A stretch of DNA of 64,000 nt from positions 647,746,468 to 647,810,467 of the forward strand of contig NC_081409.1 in the NCBI RefSeq assembly GCF_030272615.1. Reading direction: 5' to 3'. A program made the position numbers and the translations under genes. Within the stretch, counting starts at the first letter, position 1. Every line of letters begins with the position of its first letter. This document shows positions 10,264-21,979 of the stretch, piece after piece. The stretch comes from Cryptomeria japonica (Eukaryota > Streptophyta > Pinopsida > Cupressales > Cupressaceae). The notes beneath the pieces are model-generated. The model saw only the letters and a program-made list of their open reading frames with translations. It searched no databases and was not told the origin of the DNA.

Positions 10264-13200
10264 ATGGCTTCCTCCTCTACACCTGAATTCATTGCAAACC
10301 CTACTGTAATTGAAGTGATTAAACGCCCTAGGCCTATATTTAAAATCATTCCTGAAGTAGCGAAGAAGGATGATACCGTAGGAGCATTTTCTAATATACC
10401 CAAAGGAGTTGCTTATGCTGAGGATCCTAGAATTTACATACATTGTCATATTGAAGAACTAGGTGCTGATGAGATTATGGATATGTATAGGACATTAATA
10501 TGTGATGAAAATGGTAATGTAAAACCGGAACACAAGATAATTGAAACCTTAGGTTTTGTGGAGATACTTAGCATTCCTGATTTTCCCAAAGAAGTTATAA
10601 GGATTGTATTGAGCAGAGTTCACGGGGAGTTCTTTTGGCTAGATTCCTTTCATAAGATAACAAAAGAAGCAGTTAGGGCAGTGACAGGCTTACCTTCCAC
10701 CGGTAGTAGGCTTGACAAGACTAAAAAGGTTCCAAACGACACTATAATGACCCTAATTGGCGCAACCTTTGACAAGAGATCCCTGAGAGTCAATGATGTA
10801 TAGGATATCAATGTAAGATTCATTAGCATGATTCTTGGATACAAAACTACACATGCCAATAGATTAAACTTTGTTTCTAGTTTATATATCAAGAGTGCTT
10901 ATGACTTAGTAAACTGTAATGCAAAGATTGACATTTGTGAGTGGTTAAAAGAGGAGCTAATAGACAATCTGAAGAAACTTAGGGGTGACAAGAAAGGCAC
11001 ATTCAGATTTGGTAACTTGTATGTCTATTGTTGTATATCACCAAGGAAGTTCCCGGTATTGGTAGAAAGGATTTTGGATTTGACATTCCGATAGGAAAAC
11101 AACTTTTGGATATTCTTAATAACACGGGAGATGACAGGGAGAAGAACATAATTGAACACTTTCAGGCACTAAAGGCTAGAATGAAAATTAGGGAAAGACT
11201 ATCTCAATCCATAGTTGATAATTATCAAAATGAGATATGTTTTGTTATAAAGAATGATGAAATATGGATGGAGGCAGTGGTTCCAAGGACAGTTTGGGTT
11301 ACAGAGATGGGTTATGAGTTTGATGAGAACATAATAGAGACTTATGCAAAAGCTCTTCTAGAAGCCCCTAAAGAACCAACAAAGGAAGTATTTGGAAGTG
11401 CAGAAACCATTGAAAGCAAAGTTCAATCACAAAAATGAATAAAGAAAATAGAACAAACAATTAGAAAGGCAACTATACAGGCAAAGGAAATCAAGGAAGA
11501 TATATTGAATATGACTGGTATTAAGGAGAGCGACTTGGAAGGATTACAACTGGAAACACATCTTTCATCGGTTGGTACCTCCTCTGATAGTGAAATACCT
11601 ACTGAATTTAAAAGGGTAGTAAGAAAAAGAAAACCCTCATCGGTACCTTCTCCTACACCTAAGAGAACAAGACAGAAACAATATGCAGTAAGGCCTCCGA
11701 CAAAGAAAATAACACCCAAGAAGAAAAAGGTAAAACAAGTTGTCCCTCCCTTAGACAACCTTTTGAATGAAATAACTGAAGATGGTATCTTGTCAAATAT
11801 CACCAAGTTGTATAACACTTTCAATAATGAAGAAAATGAAAGCATAGAAAACAGTGTTATCCTAACTTAGACATTTATAAGAAATTCTTGATAGAAGTTG
11901 TAGATGAGTTGCCCAGTGACTTGTATAGAAGGTTAGTTGCAAAAAGGTTAGCAATTGTTGAGCTAGATAAGAAGATTAAGGTAGAGAAATCACTTGAAGT
12001 TCACCCAGTAAGATCAGCAGAAGAAATTGATGAACTGATAAGTGAAGCAAACAGGACTGTATTTTCCACTAGTCACCGACATGTAGCATTAATGGCTGGC
12101 AGAGTAAATGAGATCACTGAAGAGACAACGGACAAATGGGATATCTTCTTTGTAGAGAAGGAAAAGCAAGAAGAACTTAAACGACCAAAGACTTTCAAAG
12201 TTTATCAAAAGGTAAAGGAAAAAGATAAAGGTAAAGGCAAGCTAGGTGGTCCTCTGAGCATAAAAGTAATAGGTAACTTACCCTCATCTCCTTCTGATAC
12301 TCCATCGGCACAAACTATTGATACACCACCGGTAACTGACAATGTGGAGAGTATGGAAACTACACATGAGGATCCTAATGCTGATTTAGAGGTGTTTTAT
12401 ACCATGAATATTGACACACAAGAAGTCAACATTGTGGTTGATAAGGAAAAAATTGAGAAAAGAGATGTGGCAACTGAGCCACCAGAAGAAAACATTGCAG
12501 TTGAGACAAATGTTGAGGATATAGTTGGAAACATTGAGATTGGGATTGAAACACACACTGAACAATCAACTGATCCCCTGGATACTGGAAAGATAGATAC
12601 CACAGATGTACAAACTGAAAAACCTACTGAGCAACCGACTACTGATAAATTTATTGAGATACCAACAGTAGATAGTTCTAAGGTACTTACAGAAAAACCG
12701 GTAGAAAACACTGAGACACAATCAGAGAAACTGGCAATGGAAAGCACAGAGAAACCGATAGAGGTACATTCTGAGAAACATGAAGAGGAAAAGGTTGAGA
12801 CAGAGACTGTGCCACCAACAACAGCTGAGAAACCAAAACCTTTGCTAGTAGAAATGCAAACTCAAACTGACCTACCAAAGGTCAACATAAGCAAAGAGGT
12901 TACTCACACCGGCAGATTGCAAATTGTTAAGGCAATTGGACAATCTTCTGGTTCCTCCTTAACAGAATTCAGACCGACAAATGTAATAGAGGTTTTACTA
13001 GATTCCATCAAGAAAATCACAAAGTGTAATGCACAGGCATATAAGGCTATTGATGACACTATTCGTTTATTGAAATTGATTGCACCCAAGTGCAATGTAG
13101 AAAATAAAGATTCTTTGAGTCAACTAGACACATTGTCTAAGTACATCACCGACAATCTTTTGATAGTTGATCAGATTAATGAGGTGACATTTAGTGTGAG

Positions 13201-13743
13201 AAAATGAACAAGGAAAAAGAAAAATTCTTTGAAGAGACAATAAAGAAGTGCACGGAACACATTGACACCCTTCTATCGACACTAAACAAAACCTTAACGA
13301 AATTTAAGGAACTGTACAGAGACACTTACAAGATTGATCTTCTGACAGTGGATATTGACAAGGAAATCAGCATAGCACCAAAATAATTAAATGATATAGC
13401 TGACAATCTCATTGGTTCATCATAACCCATATCAGTTATAGAACAGGAGATAGCTGGTTGTGAGGAGAAACTTGAGAAATTGGAGAAGGAGAAGGAAAGA
13501 ATAAAACACAAGGCTAAGGAACTGAAATCCAGACTTGGTCCAAAACTAGACATCCTCATCTCTTTGAGAAAAGAGATTTCTGAGGCTCTTGTTCCAGGAC
13601 TTAAGACACCGGAAGAGAAAATCCACATACTCACCGGTACCATCCAAAGAACAGAAGCAGCATTGGAAGATAGTGAGAGATTCACTAACAACTTGAATTT
13701 TGCATTAGTGGATCTATATCAGATTATAACCCATCGGTTATAG
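10264..13743 (+). pseudogene. ORF X of element A
   Basis: Product not recognised. The ATG at 10264 starts M-A-S-S-S-T-P. Frames: 10264-10803 (TAG 10801-10803), onward to about 11040, a +1 shift into 11028-11438, 11505-11870, 11888-13207, 13204-13386 and 13480-13743. The breaks are few single stops and shifts, giving a product of about 1,100 residues if read through. Regions: N-terminal domain (about 390 residues) with IVLSRVHGEFFWL then HKITKEAVRAVTG; a strongly basic Pro/Lys stretch (11610-11740); a helical domain (11750-12200) with DELPSDLYRRLVAKR; an acidic Thr/Glu/Pro linker (12300-12850); two helical, coiled-coil C-terminal parts (12960-13743). It stands where pol should be. It might bind nucleic acid or build particles, but nothing in it shows this. 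Confidence 0.7.
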
Positions 13744-13948
13744 GGATCCCGACAAGAACTACACTCAATTGACATTAACTGACAGCCTTTGTCATTGATG
13801 CCAAAGGGGGAGTAGTAGAATGAGAAAAATGATTGACAGAAGAGATCATCTGCTCAGGGGGAGCACATAATTTTGGAGCACACAGTTTTGGTAAGACAAA
13901 TTTTTGGACAACACATTTTGGATACAATTTTGACTTTTTCTTATGAGT

Positions 13949-14040
13949 GTTGCCATCAATGCCAAAGGGGGAGATTGTTGGCAAATGCACACTCCAATGA
14001 GAAATTGTAGGTGATTGAAGGTATTGTCATTGATGGCAAC
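13949..14040 (+). promoter_or_regulatory. Polypurine tract of element A within an inverted repeat
   Basis: AAAGGGGGAGA (13964-13974) ends just before the LTR. Perfect 13-bp arms GTTGCCATCAATG (13949-13961) and CATTGATGGCAAC (14028-14040) flank it. Earlier purine-rich tracts lie near 13804 and 13856. Confidence 0.75.
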
Positions 14041-14728
14041 CTTATAATCCTATGGCATCGGCAGGCACTGACACAGGCAGCGGCAGCGGCAAAGATGTTT
14101 ACCAACACCCCAGCCGACAGGATTTTATCTTGTATTTAATTGTAAAATCTTTTTGTAAGCCGACAAGGCGAATTGTAATAGGACTCATATACGTATGAGA
14201 TCTTGTAGGATCATTTATGGAATGAATGTATGAAATGTAATAGGCAGATGCGAACATGCGAATATTAAGGCAGATTGTGGAATAAGGTTTATGGAAGTTG
14301 TATGAGCTTAAACCGGTATTGAACTTGGCATAGCAGATGCTGAACTGAAGCAGTACATGATATTGGATTTGCATAATCCATTTTTGTAATTCAGTGAGAC
14401 TTTTGTAATTAAGCAGTGAGCTTTAGGCAGTTGGACTTCCTGCATGTGCAGGCCCCTATTGTAAGTAATATTCATTTATTTGCTAGTGAGTGAATATTGT
14501 GGGTCACAAATCCCACCAAGGTTTTGCCCACATCGGGTTTCCTCATTAAAAATATTGTGTTATGGTGTGCTTTCTATGTTGTGGTTATTAATCTTATTTA
14601 CTGTATTATTTCTAGTTTACCGGTACATTGTTTTGGAATGCAATTTGTTTAATAAGTTTAGAAAATCTGTTAACCGGCAAGATACTGATTCATCCCCCCC
14701 CCTCTCAGTATCTTTGGGAATCCTAACA
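13976..14728 (+). repeat. 3' LTR of element A
   Basis: Starts TGTTGGCAAA after the polypurine tract and ends ATCCTAACA after a C-rich run (14694-14702). It shares blocks with the copia LTR at 40428-41603. Its partner 5' LTR is outside the window, so age and target duplication cannot be read. Confidence 0.85.
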
Positions 14729-16438
14729 TGGAGGGGATGCAAGTATGGCCAATTTATTTTAGGATTTTGAAGGCCTTTTTCAGGTTAGGACAAGTTGGAG
14801 GCGAGGGTTTGATGCATTAAGGTGGGCAACTCCATGTGGCCACCATGCAAGTACAAGCAAACAGGTCTCACATCAGGGGTTAAAGGTCTGATCATGGCCT
14901 AAGACTTAGGAATTGGTGGATTTTCCATGTCCTAAGAGTGTTCCTTGAGTTGGTTTGGTGAGTTAAGGTCTTTGTATACACACTCCTTTGTAAAATAGGC
15001 GTAATTGGGGCTATTAGGTCTCCTAACCAAAATAGGGTTTGGATTCTTGTGTTCCCAACCAGTTAGAACCCTTAGGATATGTTTTGTAACTCTAAAAAGG
15101 GTATCCAAATCTTGGATTTTTTGTCTAGGTCTTTTGGAGAAATAAAGAGTTAAGTGTGAAAAACCGGTTTGGCCAGGCTACTAGGATTAGTAGGCCTTGT
15201 TGTAGTAGTTACCTCAAACCGATAGAGGGAACCTAAATTAATGATTGAAGGGGGTCTCCCTAGCCTAAGGGACTTACAACCAAACCTTGAATAGCTATTG
15301 TTGCATTGGGGAAGAGGCCAAACCACTATTGGCCATAGGATCCTTAAGAGCCTCTTGAAGACCTTATGAGATGCTTAATGAAAGAGACCTTGTGAGGAAG
15401 TCTTTTTGGAAGAAAGGGATGTGGGACTTGTCAAATTGATATTCCTTGACCCCTTGTTGTATTTTATGATTTCTAGGGTCCTTGATGTGCTCTTGGATTA
15501 GGGGAACCTATCTTGTACCTATACTAGGGCTCTGCATCAATCCCATGTTCAAGTGAGCGCACAATCAGTCTTCTATCAAGCATTGGAGGAGAAGTGAAGT
15601 CAAGATTCAAGCATTGGAGATGACATTCATGTTCTATGTTTATGAATACTATCTACATGAAGCCCTAATGCCTTGTGAAGACAAACAAAACTTCATTAAA
15701 GATATATCATTAGGTTCTCATTCATTTTCAACCTTTCCCTCAAATGGAAAGTATTTTACTGCAGTACTTCATTTACATTTTCATTTCAGTTTTATGGCTA
15801 ATTGTGATACCAGGGTTTGAACTAAGGAAAACCTCTATTCCAAACAATTTCCCCCTTTTTAGTATATGCTAAAACAGGTATAGAGCTACGTTCAGAGGAT
15901 CGACAAGATTAAAAAAGACGAATAGGTTCACCTTTTGATGATAGAAAATTCAGAGGACTAGGGTGACCACCATCACGGTCCCTACAAATCAGGCCAAACT
16001 TCTGAGAACAAATCCAAAAAAACTCTTATGCTCAAATCTAGATTTGTGGCTCCGTACGATGACTGTAGCTTACTGTTTCTATTAAATTGCTTCAATAATT
16101 CACTATTTTACTCTAATCTTCAAATAATTCCAATTCAATTGAGTTTTAGGGAAGATTCCCATTTACTAGGTCTGGAATTTGATTAGAATCTTGGTTTATT
16201 AGCTTATATCTATCAAATTCCATTCTCCCCTAATGTAATGGTAAATTAAGAAAAAATAGTGGTTTTATTATATTTTATGGTGAAACACTAAATTTCATCA
16301 TTACAATCTTGATGAAACCTTTGTCGGGTTTGAACTTCATAAATGATTGTTGAGCACTCTCTTTGATATCAAGTGGAGCCATTGAAGAGGATGATTCAAA
16401 TTAACTCACTTAAAGCTGATAATTATGAAGCATTGCAC
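14729..16438. other. Unassigned DNA right of element A
   Basis: No frame with coding features was seen. The stretch has several 'cctaagggacttac' and 'aggtctttg' type segments, and the first kb resembles a decayed LTR in style. A reverse 'ctggtatca' lies near 15808. I cannot name an element. Confidence 0.4.
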
Positions 16439-17627
16439 TTAATCGTGTAAAAGAAGCAAACTTAGAAAATAGAAGCTAATCTCTAATATCTTTTGCAAAT
16501 TAGCAATAAAAATTCTTCGAACATCATGATTAGGCACAAGATAAGAAATTTTTGAAAGCAAATGTTTATATCTACCAATAAATTCAGTCAATTTTTCTTT
16601 AACTCGTTGCTTATGATGAACCAAATTAGTCAAGGTAATCTTAGGACAAATGTAATTTTGAAATTGTTGAATGAAAGCATTACCCAATTGTTGAAAATAA
16701 GTAATAGAATAAAGAGACAACAAACAATGTGAATGCAAAGCTTTATCTATAAATATTCTAGTAAACAATTTAGTCATAAGTCTTTGGTCATGAGAAAAAT
16801 TACTACACAAATTTTTAAATGTCTTCATATGAATCAAGGGGTCACCTTTTTCATTGTACAACTCCAATTGAGGAACCTCCATATTCTTAGGTGAAACTGC
16901 ACATATCAGATAGTGGGCTTGCTACATCAAATGTGGGAACATTAAATTTGGATTGAGTTATGGAAGCTAATTGACATTGTAAGGATGTAACAATTTGAGC
17001 TAGGATATTGATAGTTGCTTCGGTGAATATATTGAAATTAGACATATTGAGTTGTGATGGAGTAACATTGTTTTTAGTAGGCGAAGGTTGAGGATAAGGA
17101 GAAGGAACATTATGGTATTTTGGTAATGGGAGATAGTTGTGAAACAAATGGAAGACTCACAAAAAGAGGTATGTAAGAATATTGATTAATAGGATTGCCC
17201 CCATGAGTAACGTGTGGGATTAACATTTTGTGTGGAAGTAGTCATGATAGAAGATGTATGTATAGAATGGAATGGCTAATTTCTCTACTGGGTTGAGAAT
17301 AACCAAGGACTTTGACACAAATTTTGATTGGCATAATATTGGTATCAACAATATGAGAAAGGCCATGCAACAAATCCAAACCTATCTTGTCATTTTGCAT
17401 CAATCCTTTAACCAAGGGGATTGCCTGAGTATCTGGGTATTATAGACCCATCCATTGTTAAAGATTCTCAAATTTATTATCAATATTCTCCAATTAGTCA
17501 ATAGTAGCCTTAGTGATTCATCCACATCATGAGAAGTATGAGAGGAATGGGGATAAGTGTTGTCATTTGTTGGGTTAGAGGAAGCACCAACATTCACATG
17601 GAATAAGTTATCCTATTGAGGCTCCAT
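16439..17627 (-). pseudogene. Decayed Ty3/gypsy gag
   Basis: The minus-strand frame 16882-16439 reads P-x-L-E-L-Y-N-E-K-G-D-P near its start, then a helical region with F-x-N-L-C-x-N-F, K-L-F, LGNAFIQQFQNY, T-L-T-N-L-V-H-H-K-Q-R-V and I-F-I-A-N-L-Q. This order is that of the retrotransposon gag (capsid) family. An upstream Pro/Ser/Asn-rich part lies in 17147-16887 and an ATG context at 17625-17627, with stops between. No LTR or pol was tied to it. Confidence 0.6.
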
Positions 17628-18485
17628 ATTCTTAGTGTTTAAACCTTGGGAAGCCTTAAGTACACAACTTCTTCTCACTAGAATATTGTATGTAGGACTA
17701 AGGGTAACAAAACTCATGAAAAAAGGAAGGAAATTTGGATGCAAAAATTGAAAACTATGTTTAAGCAATGCAATTCTTTATAAAAATGATTGATTAGCCA
17801 CTAAATTAAATATTGTGAATTATGATATTGGATATTAGATACATCTAAATCTTAATATATGATGTCATAACAATCAAATCTCAAAAAACAATTAAAAAAT
17901 TATGCAACCGACAAGACACTAAATTAGAATTAATAAATTATGTTTTTTTGTGAAATTAACCATTAAATTTATGTAACTTGATTTCAAATATGATTTATGA
18001 TTACAAATATTAATATTAAAGTGCATACAAATTAAATCTAAGACAATAAATAGGAAACAAGCATGAAAGAATTCGAGTTCACAGAAATGTATTGATGACA
18101 AAATTAGGGTTTCACAAGTTATGCTTTGTAAACAAAGAAACCACTCGATTTTCATAGGACAACATATTAAAAGGTGAAAAATACAATAGATCCAACCTCA
18201 ATTCTTTAGGAAGTGGGTTGAATGCTAAATGTAGTCCTTATGCCCCTTTTGTTTTAGTCGAAAATGCAATTAAAATTGTAAATTTGAATTTAGAGAAAGT
18301 GTTGAGAATTTGAAACAAACTGACAAAAATAGATTGCTACATATATCCAACAAAGCCACAATCAGAGATTTGAGCAAATGAAAAGAATTACAACCTATTT
18401 ACAGAAGTTTGGGCTGATTTTCCGGGCTAGGTTGTATGGATTCACCTCGATCCTCCGAATTTTGCTTTGTCGAAACTTGAACTTG
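17628..18485. other. Unassigned AT-rich DNA
   Basis: Probably the leader or flank of the gypsy gag at 16439-17627. No coding frame, LTR end or primer site could be supported. Confidence 0.35.
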
Positions 18486-18680
18486 CTCGTCATTGTCAAC
18501 TCTGTTGGAATCCTTGAGTACAGCTTCTGAGAGGATTTCCTACACACCAAAAGGGAGGGAAAATATTTTGGATAGTGGTTTGCCTTAGGACAAATCCCAG
18601 TTTAGGAACTAACCTTGAAATTGAAATGATAAATGTAATGGAAAATCATAGCAAGATACTCTCCTTTTGATGGAAAGGGT
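18486..18680. repeat. Dispersed 195-bp repeat, left copy
   Basis: Aligns without gaps to 26766-26960 (constant offset 8280) at clearly high identity. Similarity stops at 18680, where the minus-strand ORF X fragment begins, and at 26960 in the other copy. Confidence 0.8.
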
Positions 18681-18689
18681 CAAATTTTA

Positions 18690-20319
18690 TTTCTTTCTTG
18701 CACTAGCTTTTCCGAATGACTCAACTTTTGCCCTTGGCTTCTTGGTTGACTAGGCACCATTGGTTTGTGGCTTCCTTACCACTCTAGCATAAGTTGTCTT
18801 CTTTATTTCTCTGACCTCTTCATCCGGTTTGGTTTCTTCCTCTGTAACTACATATTATCTTTCTTGTTTCTCTATCTTTCTCCTATATGCTCCACCGGTT
18901 GATGTTGTTTGTGACTTCTTAGAGGAACAAACTTTTGCACACCAGAGGTAGGTGTAGACCGAAATTGTCTAGGCTTTGATTGCTTGGGAGGAGTGGAGAC
19001 AGGTTTTGACTTTTTGGGTTTTTCCATGTCCTCCTTCAATATGTTTTTCTCTCTAGCTCTTTGCAAAGCCTCCTTGGATATACCCATTTGTTCTGCTAAC
19101 TCCTCAACTTCCTTTCTTACTTTCCTCTTCCTTGTCAGTCCAGTGAATTTCTTGTGCAAATCAAGATATTTTTCCTTCTAGGTATTGAACCTTTCCTCCT
19201 TATAATCTACTGGCTACTCAACAGGTGTTGAGCATATGTTTCAAGTGTATTTGTATCCACCTGATAGCCCATGGGCATGATCCAAATAATCCTAGGCTCA
19301 ACTACCTCCATATGACATTGGTCCTTATCAACCATAAAGCAAATTGTTTTCTCATATTTTTCAACGATATCTTTTGGAATCCTCTCTCCGCTTTGCATTG
19401 TGGCTTGAAATGATTTAAAGTATCCCCACAAAGAAGATTTTTGTGCTACAGTATCACCTAAACCCTACAATCCTTCCTTGATTTGGACCGCCACTAGTTT
19501 ATCATAAGCCCATTGAATATTTCAAATTCTGGGGATCTTATTCAAGAAATAAAGTGCCAAACAAACAATTAGGGAACCAAATTTGAAAACCTGTTTCTTG
19601 TCTTGTTTTATCTTCTTTAAATTGCTCAATAGCTCATTGAGAAGTATTGCACAGAGATCATACCTTTTGTCCTCCTTAAGCATCTCATAGACTGTGAATA
19701 TAGTAGTACTGGATACTGAGTTTTTCGTGCTGGATTGATACACCTTATATCAAGTCACCATTGAAGAAAATCTTACATCATCCTCTATGATATCACTAAT
19801 TGTCATTGATCGGCTATTATGCTGGGATCTAGTAACCTTTGCTAGTGTTAGAGTGTTCTGAACTTTCCTCAGACTGGGGTTCTCATCGGTTGCATTTAAA
19901 CATGTAACTGCTTGAATAGATTGCTTTGTGATCTTACAAGGTCAGTCCAGTCATATGAACTCATCGTGAATTTGGCTCAAGATATATCAGACCCATTCAA
20001 GTTTATTGAACACCATAAAATAAATAAATTAATAAAACCTTTATCCTACAATGGCTTGAATTCAGGCTTCAGATTACCCATTCCATCCATCATATGCTTG
20101 GTGTAAAGTGATAGCCTATCCGCATTTCCAAGTTCTTCGATGTTATAGTGGACATATACCCTAATATCTTCATTGTGTAGCACACCATACGGGACATAGG
20201 AAAAAGCACCTTCCAGATCATTTTCAATAGATTTTGAATGGATGTCCTTTGAACACGGGCCTTGCTCTCTCATAAATCTCAACCACCAATGGAGTCGCAA
20301 CACTAGATGTAGATGCCAT
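18690..20319 (-). pseudogene. ORF X, 5' half, broken
   Basis: Start codon at the complement of 20317-20319 gives M-A-S-T-S-S, like element A. Frame shifts soon follow. The frame ending near 20046 reads G-V-L-H-N-E-D-I-R-V-Y-V-H, matching the same part of element A. A further frame has ILSQIHDEF then CKITKQSIQAVT, the conserved motif. 19743-19522 matches the DLxNLKKxxxDKK region, 19431-19207 the VEPRxxWxxxMGYxxD region, and 19159-18872 is the basic coiled part. Truncated at 18690. Confidence 0.65.
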
Positions 20320-20879
20320 TTTAAAATTAGGGTACGAAAAGATAGCTCGCAAACGGATAAATACCTTTTCAATCTTAACTGGATACAAGGAATCTCTGAC
20401 TGATCACTTCAAGCTCGGATATGTCTCCTTAATCTCGTTCGCCTTGCTCTATTGTACTTACTCTTCATTTGTAATGTGAAGAATGAATGATTGAAATGCC
20501 TTTTTATCCAGTGAAAACCTAACTTTAAGTTGTAATAAATGCACAACCCTAAAAGTTTTTGGATACCTCCCATCTTTAAGAATTCATCACCAGATACTTA
20601 GATAGACATGAAATCTTCCAGATATCAACTCCACGGCTAATTTCCATCATTTGCAACCATTCTCGACTAGTTACAGATCTCCGAAAGGGGGTTTTGAGGA
20701 TCTGCATGAAAAAATTCCCCCTGAGGCATTAGGCCTTAGTTACCGGATGAGGTTCCATCATCGGAATCAGGTGTAGAGCCATTCTAGACATTTGAATCTT
20801 CCTTCTTAACCCACATCTTCTTATGTTGATCTTTGATCTCTTCCACTTTAGCTTTGCCCTTTTCATCTGATTTATTCTT

Positions 20880-21960
20880 GTTTACCAGACATTGTTGCTC
20901 ATGTTCTTGCTTCTGCAATATTTTGCAATGTGACCAGATTTATTGCATGCATAGAAAATAACATTTCTCTGCATCGGCCGGAATTTCATTTGATGTGATC
21001 TCATCCTGCATTGGTTAGAAATGTGTCCAAACATTCCACAGGCATAACATCTCTTATTCTGAAAAGTGTTCACCATTCTGTACATATTTGACTTATGACC
21101 AAAATTATTGCATATGAAACATTGACTAGTAAAGGTAGGACCATTATTCATCACATTATTCATCATCCCTTTATTCATCTTATTTTTGTATTGACTTGCC
21201 AAATGACCGAATTTACCACAAGCAAAACATTTACCATTGAATTTGTAGGCATTAGGATATTTTACTAGAGGTTTCTTGTTCTTTTGCTAATGATTGCTTT
21301 GTCCAAAACCGGAGGATTCTCCTTTCTCAAATCCAAGTCCTCGCATATCTTTTCCATGTCTCTAACTTTCTAGCATCTCATCTAGCCGGGTTGAACTAGT
21401 TTTGAATTTTTCTTTGTACTCATTAGCATTAGAGAGATCATCTTGCAGAATTATGATTTGCTTTTCAAGTTCTTATCCATCATTCTTGCATTGCACCAAT
21501 TCAAGTTTCAACTAGTCATTCTCATATGCCAATTTGCAACATTCATCAGATCTATCCTTTAGTGACTGAGTCATGGTTTCTTCATTCTTCTTTCGGTCTT
21601 GAATCTTCTTTGTTAGCTTCATCACAATTGATTGCATCTCATTATTCAGGACTATGTTCTCTCTATCCATCTTCTCACATTCATCTATCTTGTCTTGTAG
21701 GGCTTGATTGTCAATGCTTTGTTCTTCTTTCTCCTTCAGTTTGTCCATCAACTCTTTTCTCTTTTCTCTAGAAGTGCTCACTTGATCTTTCAATATCTCA
21801 ATGAAGTCTTCAGTTGCATTCAAGTTTCTTTTTAGGGAATTTACTTCTTTTCTTACTGCATCAAGATCTTCAAGTGCCACACTAAGTTTTGTCTGGAAAT
21901 CGGAGTCCATTGGTTCAATCTTCCGAATCTTCCTCAAGTTGTTAGGCTTCTTCCAAGGAA
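20880..21960 (-). pseudogene. Copia-type gag: coiled coil plus four zinc knuckles
   Basis: Minus frame 21937-21512 begins M-R-K-I-R-K-I-E-P-M-D-S-D and is a Lys/Glu/Asn coiled coil, homologous to the copia gag at 41630. After several stops come four knuckles between 21230 and 20890: CFACGKFGHLASQY (last Cys lost), CFICNNFGHKSNMY (last Cys lost), CYACGMFGHISNQC (intact) and a fourth with its first Cys changed to Tyr. It starts only about 40 bp after the primer site, as in the relatives, with no recognisable UBN2 capsid domain. Confidence 0.72.
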
Positions 21961-21965
21961 CTAGA

Positions 21966-21977
21966 CTCTTATACCAA
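21966..21977 (-). other. Primer-binding site
   Basis: Reads TGGTATAAGAGT on the minus strand, 2 nt from the LTR end. Compared with TGGTATCAGAGC it has two changes. Confidence 0.7.
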
Positions 21978-21979
21978 TT

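Larger units (their letters stand above)
1..14728 (+). mobile_element. Element A: non-autonomous copia-like LTR element, 5' end outside window
   Basis: The element runs off the left edge. What remains is the last gag zinc knuckle (3-131), a leader (132-292), element B inserted at 293-10254, ORF X (10264-13743), a polypurine tract and a 3' LTR (13976-14728). No protease, integrase, reverse transcriptase or RNase H is seen between gag and the 3' LTR, so it would depend on another element for replication. Its LTR resembles that of the copia element at 40428: both have a 'cttcct-catgtgca' block, a 'tattgtgggt' block, a C-rich tract and a CC(T/A)A(A/T)(C/T)A end. The 5' LTR must lie to the left. 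Confidence 0.75.

Noticed and set aside
11423-11845. 140-codon minus-strand frame with apolar segments
   Set aside because: Lies opposite the basic region of ORF X in element A, which has homologues; the minus frame has none.
12397-12747. 116-codon minus-strand Ser/Val-rich frame, like a secreted repeat protein
   Set aside because: Mirror of the Thr/Glu acidic linker of ORF X.
13976-14728. Pairing the LTR at 13976 with 293-1442 as one element
   Set aside because: The sequences differ throughout; 293-1442 pairs with 9106-10254, confirmed by the ATTTA target duplication.
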